From RGIG1902 sp034926865 (GTDB lineage Bacteria; Bacillota; Clostridia; Oscillospirales; Butyricicoccaceae): 64,000 bases of DNA. A program made the position numbers and the translations under genes. The number at the start of each line of letters is the position of its first letter. Positions within the stretch are counted from its first letter, which is position 1. The stretch covers positions 7,183-71,182 of the forward strand of contig JAYFQP010000001.1 in the NCBI GenBank assembly GCA_034926865.1. Direction: 5' to 3'. The notes below the pieces were generated by a model. It was not told the DNA's origin. It worked only from the letters and a program-made list of their open reading frames with translations, and searched no databases. Shown here one piece after another: positions 30,123 through 38,435 of this stretch.

Positions 30123-30284
30123 ATGGAAAAAGTAGTAATGATCCCGATTAAAAAATATGACGAAATGACGAAAGCAGTTGCAACGCTTGAGATCGTAAGG
30201 CAGATGTTAAGCAAGGAAGATTATTTTTTCAGGATTGAGGCAGTCAAGCTTGTGCTTGATATTCCAGTAAAGGAGGGTAAATAG
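30123..30284 (+). CDS. Small early protein, unknown
   Basis: 53 residues: EKVVMIPIKKYDEMTKAVATLEIVRQMLSKED and FFRIEAVKLVLDIPVKEGK. The ribosome site is GAAAGGAAATTAAG. The stop is one base before the next ATG. It looks like a small alpha-beta protein; the family is unrecognised. Confidence 0.6.
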   Translation: MEKVVMIPIKKYDEMTKAVATLEIVRQMLSKEDYFFRIEAVKLVLDIPVKEGK

Positions 30285-30285
30285 T

Positions 30286-30663
30286 ATGGCAAACGCGCTT
30301 GATAAGCAGAGCATTTTGAGAATGGCTATGGGTGCCATTGAAGAAAGAGTGGACTATGAGGTTAGCCGGGTAATTGACAACATAATCGACGTTAATACCA
30401 AAGCTACAGCAAAGCGAAAAATAACCGTTACTTTGGAGCTTACGCCCGATGATGAAAGGCGCACTATATCTGTAAGGGCCGCCGCAAAAGCATCTCTCGT
30501 TTCTACAAACCCTGTTGCAACGGCGCTATATATAACAGCCGATGGAAACGGAGAAATGATTATTGCCGAGCTGACACCGCAGAGCCCGGGACAAATTGCT
30601 CTCAACGGAGAAGAGCAAGAGAACCCCAAAATATTAAAGCTTGCTAATATTAGGCAGGCATAA
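30286..30663 (+). CDS. Phage replication-terminator-like protein
   Basis: 125 residues. VDYEVSRVIDNIIDVNTKATAKRKITVTLELTPDDERRTISVRAAAKASL is the pattern of small Bacillota phage proteins usually named 'replication terminator protein', with the 'NI.D.NT...KRKITVTL' core. AAAGGAGGGTAAATAGT precedes the ATG. The name comes from family annotation and I cannot confirm the function. Confidence 0.6.
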   Translation: MANALDKQSILRMAMGAIEERVDYEVSRVIDNIIDVNTKATAKRKITVTLELTPDDERRTISVRAAAKASLVSTNPVATALYITADGNGEMIIAELTPQSPGQIALNGEEQENPKILKLANIRQA

Positions 30664-30676
30664 AAGGAGAACGAAT

Positions 30677-31390
30677 ATGTTAAAGGAAGCTATTGAAAAA
30701 ATCACCGAGTTAGCCACCCCAAAAACCTATGTAATAGGTAACGATACATACACAACGGAACGATTAGAGCGAGTAAAACCATTTGTGGCGCGGCCTGTGG
30801 AGATTGCTGTGTCTGGCCTTGATTCTATTTGTAAATTGGTGAGATCAGAAATTGATAAGATTGATGCGACCATCATGATTAGGGTATCGTCACACGATAC
30901 TGTGAATGTGTTTACATCGTATCTCTCAGATTTTGTTCGCAACAGTCTATATACAGCAAACGCCGATGTCCCGGGATTCCGAGCCGGATGGAGGGATTAT
31001 GAGCAAGCCGTTATCGAGGTAAGAAGCCTTTTCATTCCTAACGCTGGCAGCAACTATCTGCTTGATTTGATAAGCAGGATGAATAAGGATAACAGCGTTA
31101 CAAGCGAGGATAATGGTGTCACCCAGACAGTGCAGGCCAAACAGGGAATTGCCCTCAATACGCTTGTTCAAATAAATCCAAGAGTTGAGCTTACTCCCTT
31201 CCGCACATTCTTGGAGGTAGATCAACCAAGCAGCGAATATCTGTTGAGAGTCGACGGCAACGGAAAAATAGGCTTGTTTGAGGCCGATGGCGGCGTGTGG
31301 AAACTTGAAGCAAAAGGCAATGTAGCAAAATACTTTGAAGCGTCATTGTCTGACCTTGTCGAAGCTGGCAAAGTTGTCGTGATGATTTAA
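30677..31390 (+). CDS. DUF2303-like phage protein
   Basis: 237 residues from the ATG at 30677 after AAAAGGAGAACGAAT. Features are an N-terminal KEAIEKITELATPKTYVIG, a central YLSDFVRNSLYTANADVPGF, and a late PFRTFLEVDQPSSEYLLRVDGNGKIGLFEADGGVW. The PFRTFxEVxQPxSxxLLRV stretch resembles DUF2303 (YfdQ). Its place just before SSB suggests a DNA-metabolism role. Family assignment is moderate. Confidence 0.55.
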   Translation: MLKEAIEKITELATPKTYVIGNDTYTTERLERVKPFVARPVEIAVSGLDSICKLVRSEIDKIDATIMIRVSSHDTVNVFTSYLSDFVRNSLYTANADVPGFRAGWRDYEQAVIEVRSLFIPNAGSNYLLDLISRMNKDNSVTSEDNGVTQTVQAKQGIALNTLVQINPRVELTPFRTFLEVDQPSSEYLLRVDGNGKIGLFEADGGVWKLEAKGNVAKYFEASLSDLVEAGKVVVMI

Positions 31391-31401
31391 AGGAGAAAAG
31401 A

Positions 31402-31821
31402 ATGCTCAATAATGTATCGCTTATGGGTCGGCTTACCGCCGACCCAGAGCTAAAAACCACACCCGGAGGCAATGCCGTTTTATCTATAACCCTTGCGGTA
31501 GAGCGTGACTATGCCCCGCAGGGGCAGAACAAAGAAACCGATTTCATTGAGATCGTGGCATGGCGTAACACAGCGGAGTTTATCAACAAATATTTCTCTA
31601 AGGGGCAGATGATAGCCCTCACTGGCAGGCTTCAAACTCGCACGTGGGAGGATAAGCAAGGCAGTAAACGCAAGACAACGGAGATTGTGACCGAGCATGT
31701 ATATTTTGCAGGGGACAAGCCAAGCGGAGGTAGTAAAAAGCCCGTTGCAGTTGACAATGACGGTGAAGAGTTTGGAGAGCTTGAGGATGCGGACGATGAC
31801 GGGGAATTGCCTTTTAATTAG
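31402..31821 (+). CDS. ssb: Single-stranded DNA-binding protein
   Basis: 139 residues. A complete OB fold is present: LNNVSLMGRLTADPELKTTPGG, LAVERDYAPQGQNKETDFIEIVAWRNTAEFINKYFSKGQMIALTGRLQTRTWEDKQGSKRKTTEIV. A short acidic linker ends DDDGELPFN, the usual C-terminal protein-docking tip. It coats single-stranded DNA in phage replication and recombination. Confidence 0.95.
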   Translation: MLNNVSLMGRLTADPELKTTPGGNAVLSITLAVERDYAPQGQNKETDFIEIVAWRNTAEFINKYFSKGQMIALTGRLQTRTWEDKQGSKRKTTEIVTEHVYFAGDKPSGGSKKPVAVDNDGEEFGELEDADDDGELPFN

Positions 31822-31831
31822 GCGATGCTAA

Positions 31832-32515
31832 ATGAATAAGCCACAGTATATACCTTTTTTCTTTGATGACATCAATGCGTTAGAACCACTTGGAGACGCT
31901 GAACGTGGCCGACTGTTCACGGCGTTGCTGGAATACGGCAGGTCGGGCACAGTGGAGAAGCTTGGCGGTAACGAGCGGTTTTTATACCCGATGTTTAAGG
32001 GGCGGATTGATCGATTCTTGACATCTTATAACGAAACGTGCAAAAAGAATAAAAAAAATATTCAAACGCGGTATACCAAATCTACCACCGTATACGACGG
32101 TATACCAAATCTACCATCAGAAACAGAAACAAAAGCAGAAGCAAAAACAGAAGCAAAAGCAAAAAATAAACCTTTATTGTCACCGCCCCCGCTGGAAGAA
32201 ACCGAACGCTTTACAGGCGAATTAAAAACGGCGGTTGATGATTGGCTTCGCTACAAACAGGAACGGCGAGAGCAATACAAGCCCACAGGGTTAGCAGCGC
32301 TACTTACCCGAATTGAAAACTCAGCAAGAAGTTGCGGTGATGCCGCTGTGATAGATGTCATTAGGGCAAGCATGGCGGCAAACTATCAAGGCATTGTTTT
32401 TGATAAGTTGAAAAGTAATGCATACATATCGGGGCAGGCGCAAGAGAAGCCGAAGAGCTTCGCAGAGATAGGCGCAGAAATGGAGGCAAAGCGTGACATT
32501 CGCAGAAACGGGTGA
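31832..32515 (+). CDS. Replication-associated protein (DUF6291-like N terminus)
   Basis: 227 residues. PQYIPFFFDDINALEPLGDAERGRLFTALLEYGRSG matches the DUF6291-type N-terminal domain seen in phage replication initiator-like proteins. Then comes a Lys/Ala/Glu/Thr repeat linker (ETETKAEAKTEAKAKNK) coded by an AGCAAA-rich tract, and a helical C-terminal part with LAALLTRIENSARSCGDAAVIDVIRASMAANYQGI, DnaD-like in feel. It precedes the helicase loader. The role is probably origin or primosome recruitment. Confidence 0.65.
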   Translation: MNKPQYIPFFFDDINALEPLGDAERGRLFTALLEYGRSGTVEKLGGNERFLYPMFKGRIDRFLTSYNETCKKNKKNIQTRYTKSTTVYDGIPNLPSETETKAEAKTEAKAKNKPLLSPPPLEETERFTGELKTAVDDWLRYKQERREQYKPTGLAALLTRIENSARSCGDAAVIDVIRASMAANYQGIVFDKLKSNAYISGQAQEKPKSFAEIGAEMEAKRDIRRNG

Positions 32516-33056
32516 AATCATGGACATTCTGGCTATCGCCTATCCGCAGTTTTACAATGGGCGCAATGCGCCAGATAGGGGACAGGCAATCGCACTGTGG
32601 GGCAACATATTTGAAGATGACCCATTGCCGGTTGTAGCGGCGGCAGTTAAGGCGCTGATAGCAACAGAGCCGAGCAATTACCCCCCAAGCATCGGAGCAG
32701 TAAAAGCCCGAATACGTCAGATATCACAGCCTCGTGGCATGAGTGAAGCGGAGGCATGGAGGCTTGTGGAGGTTGCCGCAACAAACGGGCAGTATGGCGC
32801 AGAAGAAGAGTTTAGAAAGCTTCCGGCAACGGTGCAAACGCTTGTCAAAAGCCCTGACCAGTTAAGGCAGTGGGCAACAATGGACGCAGATACATTCCGA
32901 ACGGTGATCGGCTCTAATTTTCAGCGGTCATACCGCGAGGTGGCAAAATATGAGCGAGAAATGGCAATGTTGCCGCCAGATATAAAGGCGCTTGCCGATC
33001 AGATGGCAAAGCAGCTTGAGGGCAACACGCCTAAAGCGTTGGAGGCGAATAAATGA
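32493..33056 (+). CDS. Helicase loader, G39P-like
   Basis: 187 residues from a GTG at 32493, after ATGGAGGCAAA, overlapping the previous gene by 23 bases. ETGEIMDILAIAYPQFYNGR, LWGNIFEDDPLPVVAAAVKALIATEPSNYPPSIGAVKARI is the phage 'loader and inhibitor' pattern (G39P of SPP1, Pfam PF11417). It delivers the host or phage replicative helicase to the origin. No phage helicase gene is seen, so it probably hijacks host DnaB. Confidence 0.8.
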   Translation: MTFAETGEIMDILAIAYPQFYNGRNAPDRGQAIALWGNIFEDDPLPVVAAAVKALIATEPSNYPPSIGAVKARIRQISQPRGMSEAEAWRLVEVAATNGQYGAEEEFRKLPATVQTLVKSPDQLRQWATMDADTFRTVIGSNFQRSYREVAKYEREMAMLPPDIKALADQMAKQLEGNTPKALEANK

Positions 33057-33433
33057 CCACAAGATTTATTATCCCATATCCCACAACAAAAGCGGGGAAA
33101 GCCCAATGGAGCAAAGAATATGGCCTAAACGCTTACTGGGCAGGCAAGCATTGGGCGCAACGCAAAGAGGACGCTAAGTATTGGCATAGCCTTGTAAGAT
33201 ATGAGCTACGCAGGCAGGGCATAAGCTGCCGCCTGTACGAAAAGCCAGTATACATAACCTTCCGTTGGGATGATGGGCTTGACGTAGACAACCACGCCGC
33301 AATGGGAAAAATGATTGTCGATGCGCTCAAGGGTGTGCTGATTAAAAACGACGGCAGGCGATATTATGCCGGAGCGCAACACCTATTCGGGAATGCGAAA
33401 GTGATAGAGGTAGAGATAACAGATGAAGCCTAA
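33053..33433 (+). CDS. RusA-like Holliday junction resolvase
   Basis: 126 residues, ATGA overlap with the loader. The key part DDGLDVDNHAAMGKMIVDALKGVLIKNDGRRYYAGAQ keeps the RusA acidic set (DxDN, D in 'VDALKG', D in 'KNDGRRY'). It resolves branched DNA before packaging. The N-terminal part is less typical, with YWAGKHWAQRKEDAKYWHSLV. Confidence 0.8.
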   Translation: MTTRFIIPYPTTKAGKAQWSKEYGLNAYWAGKHWAQRKEDAKYWHSLVRYELRRQGISCRLYEKPVYITFRWDDGLDVDNHAAMGKMIVDALKGVLIKNDGRRYYAGAQHLFGNAKVIEVEITDEA

Positions 33434-34280
33434 AATTGAGCTATACCATGATAACTTCCAAAATTATAAGCGCTATAACATACCAAAGGCGCAGCTTGTA
33501 ATCGCTGATATCCCCTACAACATCGGGGTTGATGCTTTCGCTTCAAATCCCATGTGGTACAAGGACGGCGACAACAAAAACGGAGAAAGCAAGCTTGCAA
33601 AGCAGAGCTTCTTTCACTCGGACGGCAATTTTAAAATCGCTGAGTACATGCACTTTTGCAACAGGATGTTGGTAAAAGAGCCGAAGGAAAAGGGCAAAGC
33701 TCCCGCCATGATTGTATTTTGTGCCTTTGAGCAGATGCAAACCGTCATGGACTATGGCAAGCGATATGGGTTTATGAAAAGCTACCCTTTGTTCTTTGTC
33801 AAAAACTACTCAGCGCAGGTGTTAAAAGCCAATATGAAGATCGTGGGAGCAACGGAACAGGCTGTTGTATTGCACCGCGAAAGCAACGATGACATCGTAG
33901 AGGCAACCGATGGAGCGCTTGTTTTGTACCGGGACAAGCTACCTAAGTTTAACAATAACCGCAAGATGGTTTTTAACTGGTTTGAGTGGCGCAGGGACGG
34001 CAAGGAATACCCCAAGATTCATCCTACGCAAAAGCCGGTATCGGTGCTTAGAAAGCTGATTAAGGTATTCACAGACGAGGGCGACACGGTTATAGACCCG
34101 GTGGCCGGGAGCGCTTCAACCTTGAGAGCTGCATACGAGATAGGCCGGAATAGCTATGGCTTTGAGGTAGATAAAAACTTTTACACGAAAGCGCAAGATG
34201 AAATGATAGCCCCGCTTAGACGGGAGCCGGAGCAAGTAAGCTTTGAAGAAATAAAAGGAGGAAACGTAAATGAAATATAA
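33423..34280 (+). CDS. DNA adenine/cytosine-N4 methyltransferase (beta group)
   Basis: 285 residues. The catalytic motif IV appears as DIPYNIG (residues ~29-35, a variant of DPPY), and the AdoMet motif I appears late as DPVAGSASTLRAAYEIGRNSYGFEVD, the beta-class order. Near the C terminus HPTQKPVSVLRKLIKVFT is typical of N6/N4 methyltransferases. A free-standing phage methylase; it probably protects phage DNA from restriction. No cognate restriction gene is seen. It overlaps the resolvase gene by 11 bases. Confidence 0.88.
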   Translation: MKPKIELYHDNFQNYKRYNIPKAQLVIADIPYNIGVDAFASNPMWYKDGDNKNGESKLAKQSFFHSDGNFKIAEYMHFCNRMLVKEPKEKGKAPAMIVFCAFEQMQTVMDYGKRYGFMKSYPLFFVKNYSAQVLKANMKIVGATEQAVVLHRESNDDIVEATDGALVLYRDKLPKFNNNRKMVFNWFEWRRDGKEYPKIHPTQKPVSVLRKLIKVFTDEGDTVIDPVAGSASTLRAAYEIGRNSYGFEVDKNFYTKAQDEMIAPLRREPEQVSFEEIKGGNVNEI

Positions 34281-35310
34281 GCCAGGGGACAGGATAATTG
34301 GGATAAAAGATTATGGCGGGAAGAAAATTAAAGGCCAGATGGGTACGGTAAGAACTGTAATAAATGCATCAATCGGAGTTGAATGGGACAATGACGTTAA
34401 GGGGCATGACGGAAATGGATATTTCAAATGTGCTATCGGGCACGGATATATTGTGGGTGAGGATTGCATCGATTTTCTCAAACCTTCCAAAATCCTCATA
34501 ACCACAGACGGCACAACCACCCTTGCAAGGCTGTATGAGGGAAAGAAGGTTATTAAATCCGCAAAGGTTAAGTATAACCCTGCCGATGCAAGCACATTTC
34601 CGTTTGCCTTCACGGAAGGCGCAGGATGGGCATTTGAGAAGTTGACAGGGTTAACAGTTGAACACAGAAACAAAACAGAAAACAAGCCTGTAGAGGCGAA
34701 AGAAACGGTGAAGCTGTATTGTGTGAAAGGCGTAACCCCCGGCAGACGTTTAACAAAGGGGCAGACATACGAAGCCGATTGCGATGGCTATATTACATAT
34801 GACAATGGCGATAAATCGTCGTGTGCTTACGGTAGCGACCAATGGAAAAATGCAATTACTAGCATTTCAAGCTCGCTCGTTCCCCTCGTCAAGCGCCCTG
34901 CAAAGGTGGGGGAATATATTTGCATTGTTAACAAGGGATATCATGGGCCAGAGCTTGTTTTAGGTGACATACATTGTGTCACAAAGGAAATCCGCAAAGG
35001 TTGCATAACGACAGATAAAAATAATACTTTCTGTGGCGCTGAGCACAATGATTATCTTGTCCTTGACGGCTACACCCCCGAACCCGAAAAGCCTGAATAT
35101 TACAATGGCAAGGTGGTGTGCATAGGAAATATTGGCGTAGATACGCACTGGACAGTTGGAAAGGTTTACGAGTTCAAAGATGGATATGCAACAACCAATA
35201 ACGGGATTAAATCTCCCTCAGATTCTTTTGACAACTCTCCTATAACCTCGTTTGAGCAGATAGAAAAACGCTATTGTGGTGGGAATAAGTTCATCGAATA
35301 CAAAGAATAA
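34270..35310 (+). CDS. Multi-repeat beta/SH3-like phage protein, unknown
   Basis: 346 residues, starting with KYKPGDRIIGIKDYGGKKIKGQMGTVRTVINASIGVEWDND, an SH3-like barrel pattern. Later segments again have 'VGxxYxxxxDGxITYDNGDKS' and 'WTVGKVYEFKDGYATTNNG', so two to four small beta repeats are likely. Cys-rich places (YCVKG, YICIVNKGYHG) occur. Such KOW/SH3 proteins are frequent in clostridial phages. The function is unknown. Confidence 0.6.
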   Translation: MKYKPGDRIIGIKDYGGKKIKGQMGTVRTVINASIGVEWDNDVKGHDGNGYFKCAIGHGYIVGEDCIDFLKPSKILITTDGTTTLARLYEGKKVIKSAKVKYNPADASTFPFAFTEGAGWAFEKLTGLTVEHRNKTENKPVEAKETVKLYCVKGVTPGRRLTKGQTYEADCDGYITYDNGDKSSCAYGSDQWKNAITSISSSLVPLVKRPAKVGEYICIVNKGYHGPELVLGDIHCVTKEIRKGCITTDKNNTFCGAEHNDYLVLDGYTPEPEKPEYYNGKVVCIGNIGVDTHWTVGKVYEFKDGYATTNNGIKSPSDSFDNSPITSFEQIEKRYCGGNKFIEYKE

Positions 35311-35363
35311 ATAACTCGGAGCATGTACATGAAAAGCCGCGCGGCCTCCCCGATCAGGAGAAA

Positions 35364-36074
35364 ATGATGAAAATATTAGTAGCCTGTGAAGAATCTCAGG
35401 CAGTCACGATTGAATTAAGAAAGTTAGGCCACAAAGCATATTCTTGCGACATAGAGCCGTGTTCGGGGGGGCATCCAGAGTGGCATATACAGGAAGACGT
35501 TTTACGGCTTCTCAATGGATGGGTTACGTTTACAACCTCCGATGGGAAATATCACAGTGATGTCATCTATTGCAAGTGGGACATTATTATTGCTCATCCC
35601 CCATGCACATATTTAAGCAACGTAGCAACACGTAGTTTTTCTCTGCGGTGTACCCCGGCCGAAAAGGTTGTGGACCGATGGAAGAATAGAGCAAGAGCAG
35701 CGGTTTTCTTTATGCATTTTGCTTTAGCTGACTGCGCCAAAATTGCCATAGAAAACCCTGTGGGGTTTATGAATACAGCCTATCGAAAGCCTGACCAGAT
35801 CGTTCATCCGTACCAATTTGCAAAGAGTGAACTTGACAAGGATAATTACGTCACAAAGGCAACATGCCTATGGCTAAAAGGGTTAGAACCGTTAGAATGT
35901 AATAGTTTGCCAAAGCCAGATAATGCCGCTTTGTATGGCAGACTTCCAAGCGGGAAAGCCAGAACATGGGGAGATACATATTCGCGCGACGGCGGCATAC
36001 GATCAAAGACTTTCCCCGGCATAGCTCGTGCAATGGCTGAGCGGTGGGCAGGACAAGCAAAGGAGGAAATATGA
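35364..36074 (+). CDS. DNA (cytosine-5) methyltransferase-like protein
   Basis: 236 residues. KILVACEESQAVTIELRKLGHKAYSCDIEPCSGGHPEWHI is the AdoMet-binding start, AHPPCTYLSNV holds the Pro-Cys catalytic loop, and IENPVGFMNTAYRKPDQIVHP holds the ENP motif. It is much shorter than restriction-linked C5 methylases and lacks a clear target-recognition domain, typical of phage orphan forms. It is the second methylase in the early region. The start may be either ATG of ATGATG at 35364. Confidence 0.85.
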   Translation: MMKILVACEESQAVTIELRKLGHKAYSCDIEPCSGGHPEWHIQEDVLRLLNGWVTFTTSDGKYHSDVIYCKWDIIIAHPPCTYLSNVATRSFSLRCTPAEKVVDRWKNRARAAVFFMHFALADCAKIAIENPVGFMNTAYRKPDQIVHPYQFAKSELDKDNYVTKATCLWLKGLEPLECNSLPKPDNAALYGRLPSGKARTWGDTYSRDGGIRSKTFPGIARAMAERWAGQAKEEI

Positions 36075-36637
36075 ACACTAAACCAAACGAATCCGAAATC
36101 ATAGAAAAGCTAAAAAGCGCCACCTCGTCAATAGTAGACAAAATGCTTCATGGGAAAGTGATTGACGAAGCTATTGAGCTTATAGAGTCGCTGCAAAGTG
36201 AGCTTGCCACTGAAAAAGCCAAGTACGCCAAATTGCAGCAGGATAATTCCGGCTGCACCCACATGCGTGACAGACTATTATCCGACCGAGCCGAGCTTAT
36301 GCAGCTCCGCAACTTTTTGCGCAAGTACAATTACCCCAGTTTAGCCGCTTGGGTATCGGCGTATAACCAGCAAAATAACGCTCTTGCCGAGTCCCAGCGC
36401 AAGGAGAGGGCGGCGGTGGAGTTTATTTGTGAGCAAAACAGTTGTCCATACGATTATTATACAAAGTATTTTTATGCGAAGAGCGGCGATCCAAATCTAC
36501 CGGGTTGGTATTTTGCAATATGCAATACGGACAGATCTAACTGTAAGAAATCCTATGAGATTAAATACGCCTGCTGGAAAAGGTTATTGGATGAATGCCT
36601 CGGCCCACAGGAGGCCGGGAAAGGCGAGACGAAATGA
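36071..36637 (+). CDS. Coiled-coil early protein with Cys-rich C terminus
   Basis: 188 residues from the ATG at 36071, overlapping the methylase stop, after GGAGGAAAT. It has a coiled coil (EAIELIESLQSELATEKAKYAKLQQD) and DRLLSDRAELMQLRNFLRKYNYPSLAAWVSAYNQQ. The C-terminal part has CEQNSCPYDYYTKYFYAKSGDP and CNTDRSNCKK, possibly metal-binding. The function is unknown. Confidence 0.6.
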   Translation: MNTKPNESEIIEKLKSATSSIVDKMLHGKVIDEAIELIESLQSELATEKAKYAKLQQDNSGCTHMRDRLLSDRAELMQLRNFLRKYNYPSLAAWVSAYNQQNNALAESQRKERAAVEFICEQNSCPYDYYTKYFYAKSGDPNLPGWYFAICNTDRSNCKKSYEIKYACWKRLLDECLGPQEAGKGETK

Positions 36638-36918
36638 GCAACCGAATTGTAAAGCACAGCGGCCGCTATAAAGGGCCTGCCGGGGACAGCAGACCTGAGG
36701 CTGAAATATTCGCAGGGATTGAAGCACGCGCTCAACAGGCGCAGCTATACAAAGGAAAACTGCTGTCCGTAATGGATGAAACCATGGAAAAAGCGGATCT
36801 GATGATGCGGGAAAGCCGCGCGGCGCTTGTGCGAGAAACTGCAATCGACTGGCTAATCAAAAACGATCCAGATTTTGCAGAGAGGGCCGTGCAGGCCGGA
36901 GAGGAAGAAACAAAATGA
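36634..36918 (+). CDS. Small helical early protein, unknown
   Basis: 94 residues, ATGA overlap. A basic start (SNRIVKHSGRYKGPAGDSRP) is followed by helices (EAEIFAGIEARAQQAQLYKG, MRESRAALVRETAIDWLIKN). The family is unrecognised; it is part of the tightly packed early operon. Confidence 0.55.
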   Translation: MSNRIVKHSGRYKGPAGDSRPEAEIFAGIEARAQQAQLYKGKLLSVMDETMEKADLMMRESRAALVRETAIDWLIKNDPDFAERAVQAGEEETK

Positions 36919-37058
36919 AAATTGCAATTACATTTTTAATCGACGCGACATGCCTTGTTCTTATGGGTTACGGAGCATGCGTCAATTCAACTCCCGCCGT
37001 CTTATTTGGCGGGGCGGTGCTGATAGCGAATGCGGTTAGGGAGGGGAAACAATCATGA
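36915..37058 (+). CDS. Small membrane protein
   Basis: 47 residues, starting in the end of the previous gene (ATGA). IAITFLIDATCLVLMGYGACV and AVLFGGAVLIANAV form two short hydrophobic stretches. It overlaps the next gene the same way. The function is unknown. Confidence 0.55.
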   Translation: MKIAITFLIDATCLVLMGYGACVNSTPAVLFGGAVLIANAVREGKQS

Positions 37059-37231
37059 ATAATTGGGAACCCGGAGACATTCTGTTTAACTCTTGTTTTG
37101 GTGATTTGTGGCTCGTTAGCTTCACGCAAGAAAATACAATCGTGCTGATTAATGATGGCTTAACCAAAGATGCTAATGGAGCCTGCGGGTTTGTTAAAAT
37201 AGGGCACATTGAACAGCCGAAAGGAGAATAG
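37055..37231 (+). CDS. Small early protein, unknown
   Basis: 58 residues: NNWEPGDILFNSCFGDLWLV, SFTQENTIVLINDG and CGFVKIGHIEQPKGE. This looks like a small beta barrel. ATGA overlap at the start; the next gene starts three bases after its stop. Confidence 0.55.
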   Translation: MNNWEPGDILFNSCFGDLWLVSFTQENTIVLINDGLTKDANGACGFVKIGHIEQPKGE

Positions 37232-37233
37232 CT

Positions 37234-37539
37234 ATGCCGGCCTACATTGAGAAAGAAGCACTAATGCAGAGCATAAGCGACAAAATGGAAAAAGGCTTTC
37301 CTGCCAATAAAAACCTATCAATTTTTGCACTCTCGTGTATTAACCATGCTCCTAATGCCGACGTTGCTCCGATTAGAAGGGGAGAGTGGATAGACAGTGA
37401 GGATTACAAAGGGTTACGTGTGTGTTCCGCTTGCCATGATTGCTATGTTGATACGGAATGGGTTAACAAAAAGAAATGGTCATACTGCCCTAATTGCGGC
37501 GCTGACATGCGAAAGGAGCACAGCAATGAGAATAGTTGA
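37234..37539 (+). CDS. Zinc-ribbon protein of the 'HGxW' phage family
   Basis: 101 residues. The N-terminal YIEKEALMQSISDKMEKGFP and the central ADVAPIRRGEWID lead to CSACHDC and CPNCGADM, a zinc ribbon. Very common in clostridial prophages and of unknown role. AAAGGAGAATAGCT precedes the ATG. Confidence 0.7.
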   Translation: MPAYIEKEALMQSISDKMEKGFPANKNLSIFALSCINHAPNADVAPIRRGEWIDSEDYKGLRVCSACHDCYVDTEWVNKKKWSYCPNCGADMRKEHSNENS

Positions 37540-38008
37540 TTTGGTTGAGATGAACAGTCATCACGCTTATGTCCTTGACAACGAATATAAATTGACTTAC
37601 GAAAAGCATGGCAATCTACTTATCGGTTCGGACGAAACAAATACATTCTTTGATGTTTTAATTTATGAATATCCACGTGGGCGAAAAGAATATGGTGGTT
37701 ACGCTTTTGGAGGGCGTGAGTTTGACGTTGACATGAAAGATGGTACAAAAACGCGTTGCTGGGGGCAGTATTGGAGCGGAGGTTTTCGGGAAGCTGAGAA
37801 AATTCTTGGGATTACGTTTGCTGACATGCCGCACAACACCATAGTGCAGTTACAGAGTTGCTATGTGTTTTGTGGTGGCACGGCACACAAGGCAAAGCTG
37901 GAACAAATGCTAAACACGTTCTTCGCGGAAAACCCTGGATATAAAGCGTGGAATTATTGGGAGTATGAGAAGCATATCAAGAATGCAAAGGGGAACCCCC
38001 ATGTATAA
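37526..38008 (+). CDS. Early protein, unknown
   Basis: 160 residues from the ATG at 37526. EMNSHHAYVLDNEYKLTYEKHGNLLIGSDE, TFFDVLIYEYPRGRKEYGGYAFGGREFDVDM, then CWGQYWSGGFREAEKILG. Rich in aromatic residues and mixed alpha-beta. The family is unrecognised. It overlaps neighbours on both sides. Confidence 0.55.
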   Translation: MRIVDLVEMNSHHAYVLDNEYKLTYEKHGNLLIGSDETNTFFDVLIYEYPRGRKEYGGYAFGGREFDVDMKDGTKTRCWGQYWSGGFREAEKILGITFADMPHNTIVQLQSCYVFCGGTAHKAKLEQMLNTFFAENPGYKAWNYWEYEKHIKNAKGNPHV

Positions 38009-38435
38009 ATACCTCTGCTCTGCCTGCGGTTCACCCACATACTCCGAAGACCCAGATTTAGAAAATGATGTGTGCCGTTTCTGCGGTTCTCCGATGCTCC
38101 ATAAGGTGTACGAGCTTAAGAGCAATTTTCCAAACGCTGACTTTTGGGGCGAAGAACGCGAAACCACCATCAAGCCGAATGCCGGCAAGCAAAGCCCCAT
38201 TCATTTCAGCGCAAGGGATTACATAGCCAGAGCGCTACCCCGAATGGGTACGGTTGAATATGACGGCGCTATGAAGTATGGGCGCGATAACTGGCAGCTG
38301 ATATCAAGAGAAGATAATATTGAACATGCCATGCTACATCTTGCTAATGCGCTTACAGGCGTTGACACGGGAGAGGACGAGCTTGCACATGCGGCTTGCA
38401 GGATAGCTATGGCGATAGCGAGGGAGGAAGAATAA
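38001..38435 (+). CDS. DUF5664-type (dATP/dGTP diphosphohydrolase N-terminal-like) protein with zinc ribbon
   Basis: 144 residues from the ATG at 38001. The N terminus is a zinc ribbon (YLCSACG, CRFCGSP). From about residue 75 it reads FSARDYIARALPRMGTVEYDGAMKYGRDNW, HAMLHLANALTGVDTGEDELAHAACRIAMAIA, the DUF5664 pattern, which Pfam links to dATP/dGTP diphosphohydrolase. It would act on nucleotide pools. A MazG-like gene lies close by (39075). The enzyme activity is inferred from the family name only. Confidence 0.7.
   Translation: MYKYLCSACGSPTYSEDPDLENDVCRFCGSPMLHKVYELKSNFPNADFWGEERETTIKPNAGKQSPIHFSARDYIARALPRMGTVEYDGAMKYGRDNWQLISREDNIEHAMLHLANALTGVDTGEDELAHAACRIAMAIAREEE

Noticed and set aside
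32090..32165. AGCAAA/AGAAGC-type repeats
   Set aside because: They encode a Lys/Ala/Glu/Thr linker in a replication protein, so they are ordinary low-complexity coding DNA.
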